Of a stretch of 11,620 nt of DNA, positions 1 to 5,983 are shown one piece after another. The position numbers and the translations under genes are program-made. Every line of letters starts with the position of its first letter. The stretch's first letter is position 1. The stretch lies in contig DAHVFL010000108.1 of the NCBI GenBank assembly GCA_027316975.1, forward strand, positions 1-11,620, written 5' to 3'. The notes beneath the pieces are model-generated. The model did not search any database. It worked only from the letters and a program-made list of their open reading frames with translations, and was not told the DNA's origin. Source of the stretch: Chloroflexota bacterium. Its GTDB lineage: Bacteria; Chloroflexota; Ktedonobacteria; Ktedonobacterales; Ktedonobacteraceae.

Positions 1-127
1 ACTGGCTCTTTACATTGATCTCCCAGGAGTCGCGGGACACCCGCAAGGGGTGTCGCTACTGGCTCTTTACATTGATCTCCCAGGAGTCGCGGGACACCCG
101 CAAGGGGTGTCGCTACTGGCTCTTTAC
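1..127. repeat. Tandem 57-bp repeat, two full units plus a 13-bp partial unit
   Basis: Units at 1-57 and 58-114 are identical, and 115-127 repeats the first 13 bases (ACTGGCTCTTTAC). The array starts exactly at the window edge, so more copies may lie to the left. Each unit contains one short hairpin, GACACCC/GGGTGTC with a GCAAG loop, followed on the minus strand's 5' side by GTAG. The same GTAG-hairpin module occurs four more times at 4993-5075 and 5984-6071. The array replaces any gene directly downstream of xseA and overlaps that gene's last codons. Its hairpins could also slow or stop transcription leaving xseA, but there is no T-tract, so this is not a classical terminator. Confidence 0.95.
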
Positions 128-1324
128 TTTTGCGTGTATGTGACCGTCAGTCACCTGGATGGTCAGGTCGTCGCCGGGTTGGACGTGTTGGATGCTGGTG
201 ACGATATGCTGGTCGGCGTCGCGGCGCGCCACGGCGTAGCCGCGAGCGACGGTAAGCAATGGGCTGAGCGCGTGCAACTGCATGGCGACTCCGCGCAGGC
301 GTTCTCCGCGCAGGGTCAGGATGTGTTCCATACGGGTTTGCATCAGTTCGGTTGTGTCGTCGAGTCGCTGGCGCAGGCGGTCAAGTTGGAATTGCGGATT
401 CAGGCGTTGCAGGTCACGCGCGGCCAGGGCCAGTTCTTCGCGCTTCTCGCTAAAATAGCCTTCCATGAGCGCTGATAGATCGGCTGAAGTGGTCTGGATT
501 GCGGCCTGCCAGTCGGCGATGTCGGGAACGGCGGCGGTCGCGGCGGCGGTCGGTGTCGAGGCGCGCTGATCCGCCACGAAATCGGCGATGGTGAAGTCGG
601 TTTCGTGCCCCACGCCGCTGATAACGGGGATGCGCGAGCGGGCGATGGCGCGAGCAACCACTTCTTCATTGAAGGCCCACAGTTCTTCGATGGAGCCGCC
701 GCCGCGCCCGACGATGATAACCTCGGCCTCGCCATGCTCATTCAACAGGTCGAGAGCATTGGCGATGGCTAGCGGCGCTTCAGCGCCCTGCACAGTTGCA
801 GGCGAAAGGATGACACGCGCCAATGGGTAGCGATTGCGTAGCACGAGCAGCATGTCACGCAGCGCGGCGGCCTGCGGTGAGGTGACGATGCCGATGACGG
901 AAGGCTGCGGTGGCAAGGGACGTTTGCGCTCAGGGTCAAACAATCCCTCGGATTCCAAACGATTTTTTAAGTGCTCGAATCGCAGGAACAACTCGCCATT
1001 GCCCAGGGGTTCTACGCGCTCAACATACAACTGGAGTTTGCCGTCGCGCTCGTAAAACGCGATATAGCCGTTGACGGCGATAGCCATGCCGTCGCGCAAA
1101 TCGGGAGCCGCGGCGCGCAGGCGCGCATATTTGAAGAAGACACATGCAAGCTTTGCCTCGGCGTCTTTCAGAGTAAAATAACAGTGACCGTTGTACGTCT
1201 TGCAGCCAGAAATCTCGCCGCGCACCCAGACATCCCGCAAGATTTCGTCTGACTTTAGAACTTCATTCATATAAAGGGACAACTGCGTCACGCTGATTAC
1301 AGATTGCGCGTCAAGAAATATCAT
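113..1324 (-). CDS. xseA: Exodeoxyribonuclease VII large subunit
   Basis: Catalytic subunit of exonuclease VII, which degrades single-stranded DNA from both ends in the cytoplasm and acts in mismatch and damage repair together with the small subunit XseB. The 403-residue product has the full family layout: an N-terminal OB-fold (about residues 10-105, with VWVRGEISG and GHCYFTLKD), then the catalytic domain with GIVTSP (145-150), RDM (156-158), GRGGGSIEELWAFNEE (206-221), GVGHETDF (237-244) and RASTPTAAA (254-262), a helical region, and the C-terminal LLTVARGYAVARR motif. Length is slightly below the usual 400-450. The ATG overlaps the accB stop codon (ATGA), so translation is probably coupled; a GAGGGGG lies 13 bases upstream, rather far for a ribosome site. 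The stop codon TAG lies inside the tandem repeat. No xseB is visible downstream within the window. Identification is firm. Confidence 0.96.
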   Translation of the reverse strand: MIFLDAQSVISVTQLSLYMNEVLKSDEILRDVWVRGEISGCKTYNGHCYFTLKDAEAKLACVFFKYARLRAAAPDLRDGMAIAVNGYIAFYERDGKLQLYVERVEPLGNGELFLRFEHLKNRLESEGLFDPERKRPLPPQPSVIGIVTSPQAAALRDMLLVLRNRYPLARVILSPATVQGAEAPLAIANALDLLNEHGEAEVIIVGRGGGSIEELWAFNEEVVARAIARSRIPVISGVGHETDFTIADFVADQRASTPTAAATAAVPDIADWQAAIQTTSADLSALMEGYFSEKREELALAARDLQRLNPQFQLDRLRQRLDDTTELMQTRMEHILTLRGERLRGVAMQLHALSPLLTVARGYAVARRDADQHIVTSIQHVQPGDDLTIQVTDGHIHAKVKSQ

Positions 1325-1881
1325 TTCGCTTTTTTCGCCCCCTCAGCGCTCTCGATGGTCATCAACTCCTGCCCGTATTCAACCGGCTGACCATCCTGCA
1401 CATGCACTTCGATCACCCGACCCGCGACGCTGGTTTCTACTTCATTCAGCACGTTAAGCGATTGGATAGTTCCTACGAGCTGTCCCGCTTTAACGCGATC
1501 GCCCACCGCGACCAGCGTGCCGCCGCGCGGTTTCGCCCAGACGTGGAAGGTGCCGACCAGGGGCGCAACTATTTTGTGCTGCGTTTCTGTTTCTTTTTCT
1601 TTTGGCGCGGGAGTTTCGGCGGCGGAGGACATCGCCAGACCATTTGAGGCTGCCACCACGAGCGCGCCATCCTGAGAAACGTTCATCTCACCCACTTTGA
1701 CTTTACGCAGCGCCAGGTAGACGCCATCCGCTTCGCGCTGCACCTCCAGTTCGGAGACATCGCTGTTATCAAGAGCGCGCACCAGCCGCTGCACCTGTTC
1801 AATGCTAATCACACTGTGTGATGTGGCGGCGTCTTGCTCCGTCTCCAGTTGGTGGGGGAACTCGTAGTCATTTCCGGCCAT
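1321..1881 (-). CDS. accB: AccB-like biotin carboxyl carrier protein lacking the biotinyl lysine
   Basis: BCCP carries biotin between the two half-reactions of acetyl-CoA carboxylase, the first step of fatty acid synthesis. The 186-residue product has the BCCP layout: an N-terminal segment (about 24-62, ISIEQVQRLVRAL...DVSELEVQ), an Ala/Pro/Glu-rich linker (75-102), and a C-terminal biotinyl/lipoyl domain (104-176) beginning APLVGTFH and ending GQELMTIES. The family's E-A-M-K-M/L-M-N-E loop reads Q-S-L-N-V-L-N-E here (140-147), so the acceptor lysine is Asn143 (codon AAC, plus-strand 1453-1455). It cannot be biotinylated at the usual place. It may be a non-biotinylated regulatory homologue, as plant BADC proteins are, or a degenerate paralogue with a functional accB elsewhere. 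A good ribosome site (GGGAGG, 1886-1891) precedes the ATG; efp ends 12 bp upstream and xseA overlaps downstream. No accC is adjacent. Family assignment is firm, activity doubtful. Confidence 0.88.
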   Translation of the reverse strand: MAGNDYEFPHQLETEQDAATSHSVISIEQVQRLVRALDNSDVSELEVQREADGVYLALRKVKVGEMNVSQDGALVVAASNGLAMSSAAETPAPKEKETETQHKIVAPLVGTFHVWAKPRGGTLVAVGDRVKAGQLVGTIQSLNVLNEVETSVAGRVIEVHVQDGQPVEYGQELMTIESAEGAKKAK

Positions 1882-1893
1882 CTCGCCTCCCTG

Positions 1894-2451
1894 TTATGCG
1901 CGTTCGACATACGCGCCGGTTGTAGTACTGACGCGAATCATATCTCCCGTCGAGACGAACAACGGCACCTGCACTACCAGCCCGGTCTCGGTCGTGGCGG
2001 GTTTGGTGCCACCTGTAGCGGTATCGCCCTTGAAGCCCGGCTCGGCATACTCGACACGCAGCACGATTTTCTCGGGCGGCTCTACCGAAATTGTCTCACC
2101 ATTCAGCGAAATAAGGTCCAGTTCAAGATTGTCGATGAGGTAATTTTTCGTATCACCCAGTTGCTCGGAAGTCAGCACGATGTCTTCGTAGGAACTCATG
2201 TCCATAACATGGTACTGGTCGCCTTCCTGGTACTGGTAGGTAACGGTGCTGCGGTCAAGATCGACGCGCTTGAACTTGTCGCCCGCGTCGCAGGTGCGAT
2301 CAAAGGTCGCGCCCGTGCGCAGGTTGCGCAGCTTCAAGCGCACAATCGCGCCGCCGCGCCCCATCTTGACGTGCTGCCATTCCAGCACGCTGCACGGCTG
2401 CCCTTCAAACTCGAAGGTTATGCCTTTTTTCAAATCTCCGGTAGAAATCAT
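1894..2451 (-). CDS. efp: Translation elongation factor P
   Basis: EF-P binds between the ribosomal P and E sites and relieves stalling at consecutive prolines. The 185-residue product has the standard length and three domains: KOW-like domain I (1-64), OB domain II (about 66-128) and domain III (129-185), the last containing the family signature PGFKGDTATGGTKP (138-151) and TGLVVQVPLFV (156-166). The loop that reaches the P-site tRNA reads K29-M-G-R32-G-G, so the tip residue is Arg rather than the Lys that is beta-lysylated in Escherichia coli or otherwise modified, and the loop proline is Met. Arg32 is the residue rhamnosylated by EarP in some proteobacteria, but the surrounding loop differs and no modification gene is present here. 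The start is fixed by an AAAGGAG ribosome site 7 bases upstream. It is part of the aroQ-peptidase-efp-accB-xseA operon. Confidence 0.97.
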   Translation of the reverse strand: MISTGDLKKGITFEFEGQPCSVLEWQHVKMGRGGAIVRLKLRNLRTGATFDRTCDAGDKFKRVDLDRSTVTYQYQEGDQYHVMDMSSYEDIVLTSEQLGDTKNYLIDNLELDLISLNGETISVEPPEKIVLRVEYAEPGFKGDTATGGTKPATTETGLVVQVPLFVSTGDMIRVSTTTGAYVERA

Positions 2452-2458
2452 GGGAAAA

Positions 2459-2465
2459 CTCCTTT
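2459..2465 (-). promoter_or_regulatory. Ribosome binding site of efp overlapping the upstream stop codon
   Basis: On the minus strand AAAGGAG lies 7 bases before the efp ATG and overlaps the TAA stop (2464-2466) of the preceding peptidase gene. Ribosomes finishing the peptidase therefore stop on top of the efp initiation site, which would couple the two genes. This is the strongest Shine-Dalgarno in the operon, fitting the high demand for EF-P. Confidence 0.8.
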
Positions 2466-3567
2466 ATCGCTCAATCACCAGTTTTGTGGGTGATTGGGTC
2501 AGCACTTCACATCCACTTTCTGTCACCAGCACGCAGTCTTCGATGCGCGCCCCCGACCAGCCCGGAATGTACACGCCCGGTTCAATGGTGACGACCATAC
2601 CAGCTCGCAGCGCTTGCTCTTCCGCGTTATGCTGCGAAAGCGATGGGCCTTCGTGTACCTGCAAGCCGACGCCGTGACCGGTGCCATGCACATAATATGC
2701 GCCGAGTCCCGCCGCTTCCAACACATCGCGGGCCAGGGCGTCGGCCTCTTTGCCGGTCATGCCCGCGTGAATGCCAGCTTCGCAGGTCTTCATGGCCTTC
2801 AGTACGATGTCGTGTATCTCAGACATGCGCTCTTCGGCTGGCTCGCCGAGGCAGATAGTGCGCGTCATGTCGGCGCAATAGCCCTGGTAGCGCGCTCCCA
2901 TATCGAAAGTGATAAGTTCGCCGGGCTGGATGTGTCGCTGCCCGGCGTGCGCGTGCGGCATCGAACCGTTGGGTCCCGACGCGACTATGGTGTCAAAGGC
3001 GGTGCCATCCGCGCCCAGTTCGATCATATAGCGCGTAATCTCAAACTGCACTTCTTTCTCGGTCATGCCAGGCTCCAGCCAGCGGCAGATATGCGCGAAG
3101 GTCTGGTCGGTGATGGCAATGGCGCGTCGAAGCAGAGCCAGTTCGTCGTCGCGTTTGACCTGGCGCAGTTGGTCAACATAACTCTCTTCAAAGGCCTGGA
3201 AGGTCAGGCTCTCTTTTGCTTCGATAGAAAGTTTCTCAAAGTCCGCGACGGTCATGGCGCTCGCTTCAAAGCCGATGGTTTTCCAGCCGTTAGCCTTAGC
3301 GGCTTCTACGATAGCCGGAGCATATTGACGCGCTTCGGGAATTACCATCTGCCAGCCAACGGCTTCCTTCCCCGCAACTTCTTTATAAAGGTTGTTGGTG
3401 AAAAGCATCTGCTGCTCTTGCCCGACCAGCAACATGCCCGCGTGTTCGGTATCATCATTGCGCCAGCCGCTTAAATACGAACGATTTTGCGGCTGCGTCA
3501 CCAGGAATGCGTCGAGACCCTGCGCGGTAAGCCAGGCTCGTACCTGTTCAAGTGCTTGTTGGCTCAT
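2464..3567 (-). CDS. Xaa-Pro aminopeptidase / proline dipeptidase, M24B family
   Basis: Cytoplasmic dinuclear-metal peptidase of the pita-bread fold that cleaves bonds preceding proline. Starting at the ATG that overlaps the aroQ stop codon (ATGA) gives 367 residues, the usual length for the short bacterial PepQ/YqhT-type enzymes; a longer reading from 3672 would lie inside aroQ and adds a basic, non-homologous stretch. The N-terminal creatinase-like domain spans about 1-130 and the catalytic domain about 138-367. The five metal ligands are all present: Asp222 (FDMG), Asp233 (ADMTRT), His298 (GTGHGVG), Glu329 (IEPG) and Glu343 (RIED). An AAGGAA lies just before the start. The neighbour efp serves proline-rich translation, and this peptidase-efp pairing recurs in many Gram-positive-type genomes. 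Whether it acts on dipeptides or longer peptides cannot be told from sequence. Confidence 0.93.
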   Translation of the reverse strand: MSQQALEQVRAWLTAQGLDAFLVTQPQNRSYLSGWRNDDTEHAGMLLVGQEQQMLFTNNLYKEVAGKEAVGWQMVIPEARQYAPAIVEAAKANGWKTIGFEASAMTVADFEKLSIEAKESLTFQAFEESYVDQLRQVKRDDELALLRRAIAITDQTFAHICRWLEPGMTEKEVQFEITRYMIELGADGTAFDTIVASGPNGSMPHAHAGQRHIQPGELITFDMGARYQGYCADMTRTICLGEPAEERMSEIHDIVLKAMKTCEAGIHAGMTGKEADALARDVLEAAGLGAYYVHGTGHGVGLQVHEGPSLSQHNAEEQALRAGMVVTIEPGVYIPGWSGARIEDCVLVTESGCEVLTQSPTKLVIER

Positions 3568-4028
3568 ACGTTTCCTTCTTGAGATTGTTGTTGTTCGCGC
3601 GCGATTTCGACCAGCCCTTCGAAGGCCAGCACATAGCCGCGCCAGCCCATACCAACGATATGCCCCTTGCAAACCGGGGCCATCAACGAGCGATGGCGAA
3701 ACTCCTCGCGCGCGTAAATATTGCTGAGATGTACTTCAATGATGGGCGCTTTCACGGCGGCCAGCGCATCGCGCAGCGCAATCGAATAATGCGAAAACGC
3801 GCCAGGATTGATGATAATGCCGTCCGCCCGTTCCGCTTTCTGCTGGATATAGTCGATGATGGCTCCCTCGTGATTTGACTGGAAGCTTTCAACGCTCGCA
3901 TCCAGTTCTTCGCCCCGCTTTTGCAGCAGGGTAAAGATCTGCGCCAGTGTGACGGTGCCATAGATTGCGGGTTCGCGTGTCCCAAGCGTGTTGAGATTCG
4001 GCCCATTAATCAATAGAATGGTAAGCAT
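3564..4028 (-). CDS. aroQ: 3-dehydroquinate dehydratase, type II
   Basis: Catalyses the third step of the shikimate pathway, 3-dehydroquinate to 3-dehydroshikimate, as a cytoplasmic dodecamer. The 154-residue product is of family length and has all signature parts: INGPNLNTLGTREP (7-20) with the flexible lid and catalytic Tyr23, SNHEGAIID (51-59), INPGAFSHYSIALRDAL (73-89) with substrate-binding Asn74, EVHLSNIYAREEFRHRS (98-114) with catalytic His100 and Arg111, and GHIVGMGWRGY (122-132). It is the first gene of the leftward operon; its ATG has only a weak purine stretch upstream. Its stop codon overlaps the peptidase start. Nothing is missing and the assignment is firm. Confidence 0.97.
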   Translation of the reverse strand: MLTILLINGPNLNTLGTREPAIYGTVTLAQIFTLLQKRGEELDASVESFQSNHEGAIIDYIQQKAERADGIIINPGAFSHYSIALRDALAAVKAPIIEVHLSNIYAREEFRHRSLMAPVCKGHIVGMGWRGYVLAFEGLVEIAREQQQSQEGNV

Positions 4029-4074
4029 GGTTTCTTGAAGCTTTCACGCGCAATTGAACGAATTTGTACGCCCC

Positions 4075-4103
4075 ATGATACCATACTTTGAGGAAGTTGG
4101 ACA
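4075..4103 (-). promoter_or_regulatory. Candidate extended -10 promoter of the aroQ operon
   Basis: On the minus strand TATCAT (plus-strand 4075-4080) matches the TATAAT consensus at five of six positions and is preceded by TGG, giving an extended -10 motif. A weak -35 (TGTCCA, three of six matches, 4098-4103) sits 17 bases upstream. Transcription would start about 40 bases before the aroQ ATG. It is the only plausible promoter seen for the five-gene operon in this gap. Confidence 0.4.
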
Positions 4104-4171
4104 GGGCTAGAGAGCCGTTACAGACATGTGGAGATAAGGCTTCCCTTGAGCGGACTTGAGAACTGTCCTGC

Positions 4172-4227
4172 CTGTCATCCCTTCGCTGCGCTCAGAGCCT
4201 GCCCTGAACGAAGTGAAGGGATGACAG
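4172..4227. repeat. Intergenic inverted repeat of the widespread CPERSEG-coding type
   Basis: CTGTCATCCCTTC (4172-4184) is the perfect inverse of GAAGGGATGACAG (4215-4227) around a 30-base centre, which itself holds shorter complementary pieces (CTTCG and CGAAG). When read in one frame it yields the peptide RACPERSEGMT, a string I recall as a recurrent spurious translation product in many environmental bacterial genomes. It is probably a non-coding, multi-copy palindromic element. Confidence 0.75.
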
Positions 4228-4265
4228 CCTCTTCCGGCGCGTTTCAAAAAAACCTACCAGTGAAA

Positions 4266-4279
4266 GGGGGCTTGCCCCC
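4266..4279. other. Short G/C hairpin
   Basis: GGGGG (4266-4270) and CCCCC (4275-4279) flank a CTTG loop. There is no T-tract on either strand close by, so a terminator role is not supported. It may be part of a longer dispersed repeat, which this window alone cannot show. Confidence 0.4.
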
Positions 4280-4519
4280 CGCCCTGCTAGTCCCGCTATC
4301 ATTATGTATAGTACTACTACTATGATCCTCGTTACTTCTCAATTTCTTCCCCATCTGGTACTTTTGTATCAGCTCTACTTGTTCATAATCATCTACTGTC
4401 TAAAAGCCGCCATGCCGGGTGTCACCAAATAGTCCTTTTTTGTGGGTTACACATGTCGTCTCTTCGTTTAATATGGTAGACTCCTTCTGATAATGGTATT
4501 GTAAGAACGCGATTCATCG

Positions 4520-4537
4520 CGTCTACATATGTAGACG
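4520..4537. promoter_or_regulatory. Perfect 18-bp palindrome upstream of sbcD, candidate operator
   Basis: CGTCTACATATGTAGACG is an uninterrupted 18-bp palindrome centred 64 bases before the sbcD ATG. Its length and symmetry suit a dimeric helix-turn-helix repressor. I do not recognise it as a known LexA box or other named operator. The related half GGTAGAC occurs at 4475-4481. Confidence 0.4.
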
Positions 4538-4542
4538 ATCAT

Positions 4543-4575
4543 AGAGGGCGTTATTTAAAACGCTCTACGTCGTAG
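4543..4575. promoter_or_regulatory. Two further dyads in the probable sbcD leader
   Basis: AGAG..CGTT (4543-4552) pairs with AACGCTCT (4559-4566) around an AT-rich loop, with two bulged G bases, and CTACGTCGTAG (4565-4575) is an 11-bp palindrome with one central base. They overlap by two bases and end 17 bases before the start codon, so in RNA they could influence sbcD initiation; as DNA they could be further operator halves. No function is assigned. Confidence 0.35.
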
Positions 4576-4592
4576 GCACAGGCAAACAGCAC

Positions 4593-5975
4593 ATGCAAGA
4601 AGAAACGAATACTGTCATTACACTAGTACTGACTGCCGATAATCACCTGGGCTATACTGTCCCAGGTCAGCATCCGCGCAAGCGCGAGGAACAGCGCCAG
4701 CGCCAGCGCCATGCTTTTCAGCAGGCGACGGATTTCGCCATCGGCCAGGGAGTTGACCTGTTTTTGCAGGCCGGTGATCTGTTCGATACCCCACGCCCGG
4801 ACGAGCAAGACCGCAGTTTTGTTGCGGCGCGCCTGGCGCAATTGAAGCAGGCCGCTATTCGTGTGTTCGCCCTTGGCGGCGTGCATGACACACCCGCGGA
4901 AGCGCATTCCCTGCTGGGTGATGCCGTCGTACCTGCCCCTCAACGTAGTTATGCGAGCCTGGGCGCATTACACTATTTCCCTCCCAACGATTCAGTAGCG
5001 ACACCCCTTGTGGGTGTCCCGTCTGCCCATCCAGGAGAACATCGTGAAACAGAGGGACACCCGCAAGAGGTGTCACAACGGGCGTCACAGCGCGTTTTGC
5101 AGCCAGAAATACTTGATATCCGGGGCATACAGGTAGGCATATGCGGCCTGGGCGTGGTAGCCGGTCAGCAGGCAGACCCGCTGGCACACGCGCAAATAGA
5201 TAGCGATATCGAACGCGCCGCTATTTCGCTGCTGTTGCTACACGCGCCCATCGAAGGTGTAACCGGCGGAACATCGGCGCTCGATACGCAGGCACAGGTC
5301 AGTCGCGCCAGCATCACCTCTCAGTCGGCTTTTCGCTACATACTGTCCGGCTATCACCACGCATTCACACGCCTTTCCATCGGTCGATCTGAAGTGATTG
5401 TCGCAGGAGCAACGCAACATATCCACTTCAACGATCCCGACGGTGAGCCTGGCTTTGTGTTTCTAGGCATTGCAGCCGATGGACTGCGCTGGTGCAGGCA
5501 TATCGCCGTCGATGGCGTGCAACTGCGGCGTCTCGTAATCCCTGTAGCCGACCTCTGGCCGGATGAAGCGACCTCGGAAGAGCGGTCTCAGAAGGATTCT
5601 CCTACCTCTCGCATACTCGACCAACTGCGCCCGCTGTGCGCGGAAGATGCGATGGTGCAGTTGCGGCTCGAAGGCGAACTCACCCGCCAGCGTTATCACC
5701 AACTCGATCTCAACCAGTTGCGACGATTTGGCGAGGAACATGCATTTGCCCTTGCCATTGACGACAGCGCGGTCACCTTTTTACCCGACGCGGAAGCCAT
5801 ATCTCGCGCTCAATCAATTGCCTTTTCTGCTTCTGATATAGAGGAGCGTTTATCCCCTCGCGATGAGCTTATTCGGCTGGCGGACGAGTGGATTACCGGG
5901 GCCGAAGACGAACAGGAACAGCAGGCGTTAGTGGCTACGAAAGAAGAACTCCTGGCAGCCCTTTGGAATCTGTAA
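4593..5975 (+). CDS. sbcD: SbcD/Mre11-like metallophosphoesterase (DNA repair exonuclease subunit D)
   Basis: Nuclease partner of the SbcC/Rad50 ATPase in double-strand-break and hairpin processing. The 460-residue product has the calcineurin-like core: motif I D16-N-H18, motif II G61-D-L-F-D65, motif III G96-V-H-D99, motif IV His217 in LLLLHAP and motif V G253-Y-H-H256, followed by VIVAGATQHIHF (268-279) and a C-terminal capping region (about 305-460). Compared with canonical G-N-H-D and G-H-x-H, the Asn metal ligand is Val97 and the first His is Tyr254, so two of seven expected ligands are changed while the presumed catalytic His98 remains. Residues about 134-161 are encoded by a palindromic repeat inserted in frame between motifs III and IV. 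Upstream ribosome-site match is weak (CAGG, 10 bases). The sbcC-like gene follows after 118 bp. A YhaO-type assignment is also possible. Family is firm; nuclease activity is uncertain. Confidence 0.88.
   Translation: MQEETNTVITLVLTADNHLGYTVPGQHPRKREEQRQRQRHAFQQATDFAIGQGVDLFLQAGDLFDTPRPDEQDRSFVAARLAQLKQAAIRVFALGGVHDTPAEAHSLLGDAVVPAPQRSYASLGALHYFPPNDSVATPLVGVPSAHPGEHRETEGHPQEVSQRASQRVLQPEILDIRGIQVGICGLGVVAGQQADPLAHAQIDSDIERAAISLLLLHAPIEGVTGGTSALDTQAQVSRASITSQSAFRYILSGYHHAFTRLSIGRSEVIVAGATQHIHFNDPDGEPGFVFLGIAADGLRWCRHIAVDGVQLRRLVIPVADLWPDEATSEERSQKDSPTSRILDQLRPLCAEDAMVQLRLEGELTRQRYHQLDLNQLRRFGEEHAFALAIDDSAVTFLPDAEAISRAQSIAFSASDIEERLSPRDELIRLADEWITGAEDEQEQQALVATKEELLAALWNL
4993..5075. repeat. GTAG-hairpin repeat, inverted pair inside the sbcD coding sequence
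   Basis: The left copy begins CAGTAGCGACACCCCTTG at 4993. Its 5000-5020 segment and the inverted copy at 5054-5074 match at 19 of 21 positions, separated by 33 bases. The left copy keeps the GTAG foot; the right copy has lost it (GTTGTGACACC on the minus strand). It is read through in frame as S-V-A-T-P-L-V-G-V-P ... E-G-H-P-Q-E-V-S without a stop. The match to the repeats at 1-127 and 5984-6071 shows it is a mobile or dispersed sequence rather than native sbcD coding sequence. Confidence 0.85.
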
Positions 5976-5983
5976 AATGGGTA

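Larger units (their letters stand above)
4029..4592. other. Divergent intergenic region between aroQ and sbcD
   Basis: No credible gene is seen in these 564 bases. From left to right they hold a candidate promoter for the aroQ operon (4075-4103), a 13-bp-arm inverted repeat (4172-4227), a G5/C5 hairpin (4266-4279), an AT-richer stretch with runs of T near 4434-4441, and a cluster of dyads (4520-4575) before sbcD. GATAAT at 4489-4494 could be a -10 element for sbcD, but I see no good -35 partner. A 65-codon reading frame at 4128-4325 is made largely of the repeat and is not considered a gene. Confidence 0.7.

Noticed and set aside
1..127. CRISPR array
   Set aside because: The units are contiguous and identical, with no unique spacers of constant length.
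50..475. Plus-strand open frame of 141 codons across the tandem repeat and the xseA 3' end
   Set aside because: It is antisense to the clearly coding xseA, has repeat-derived N-terminal sequence and resembles no family.
3568..3672. Upstream in-frame start for the M24B peptidase adding 35 residues
   Set aside because: The extension lies inside aroQ, is basic and non-homologous, and the ATGA overlap start gives the usual family length with a ribosome site.
4128..4325. 65-codon frame containing RACPERSEGMT
   Set aside because: It is composed largely of an intergenic palindromic repeat; no ribosome site or family resemblance is seen.
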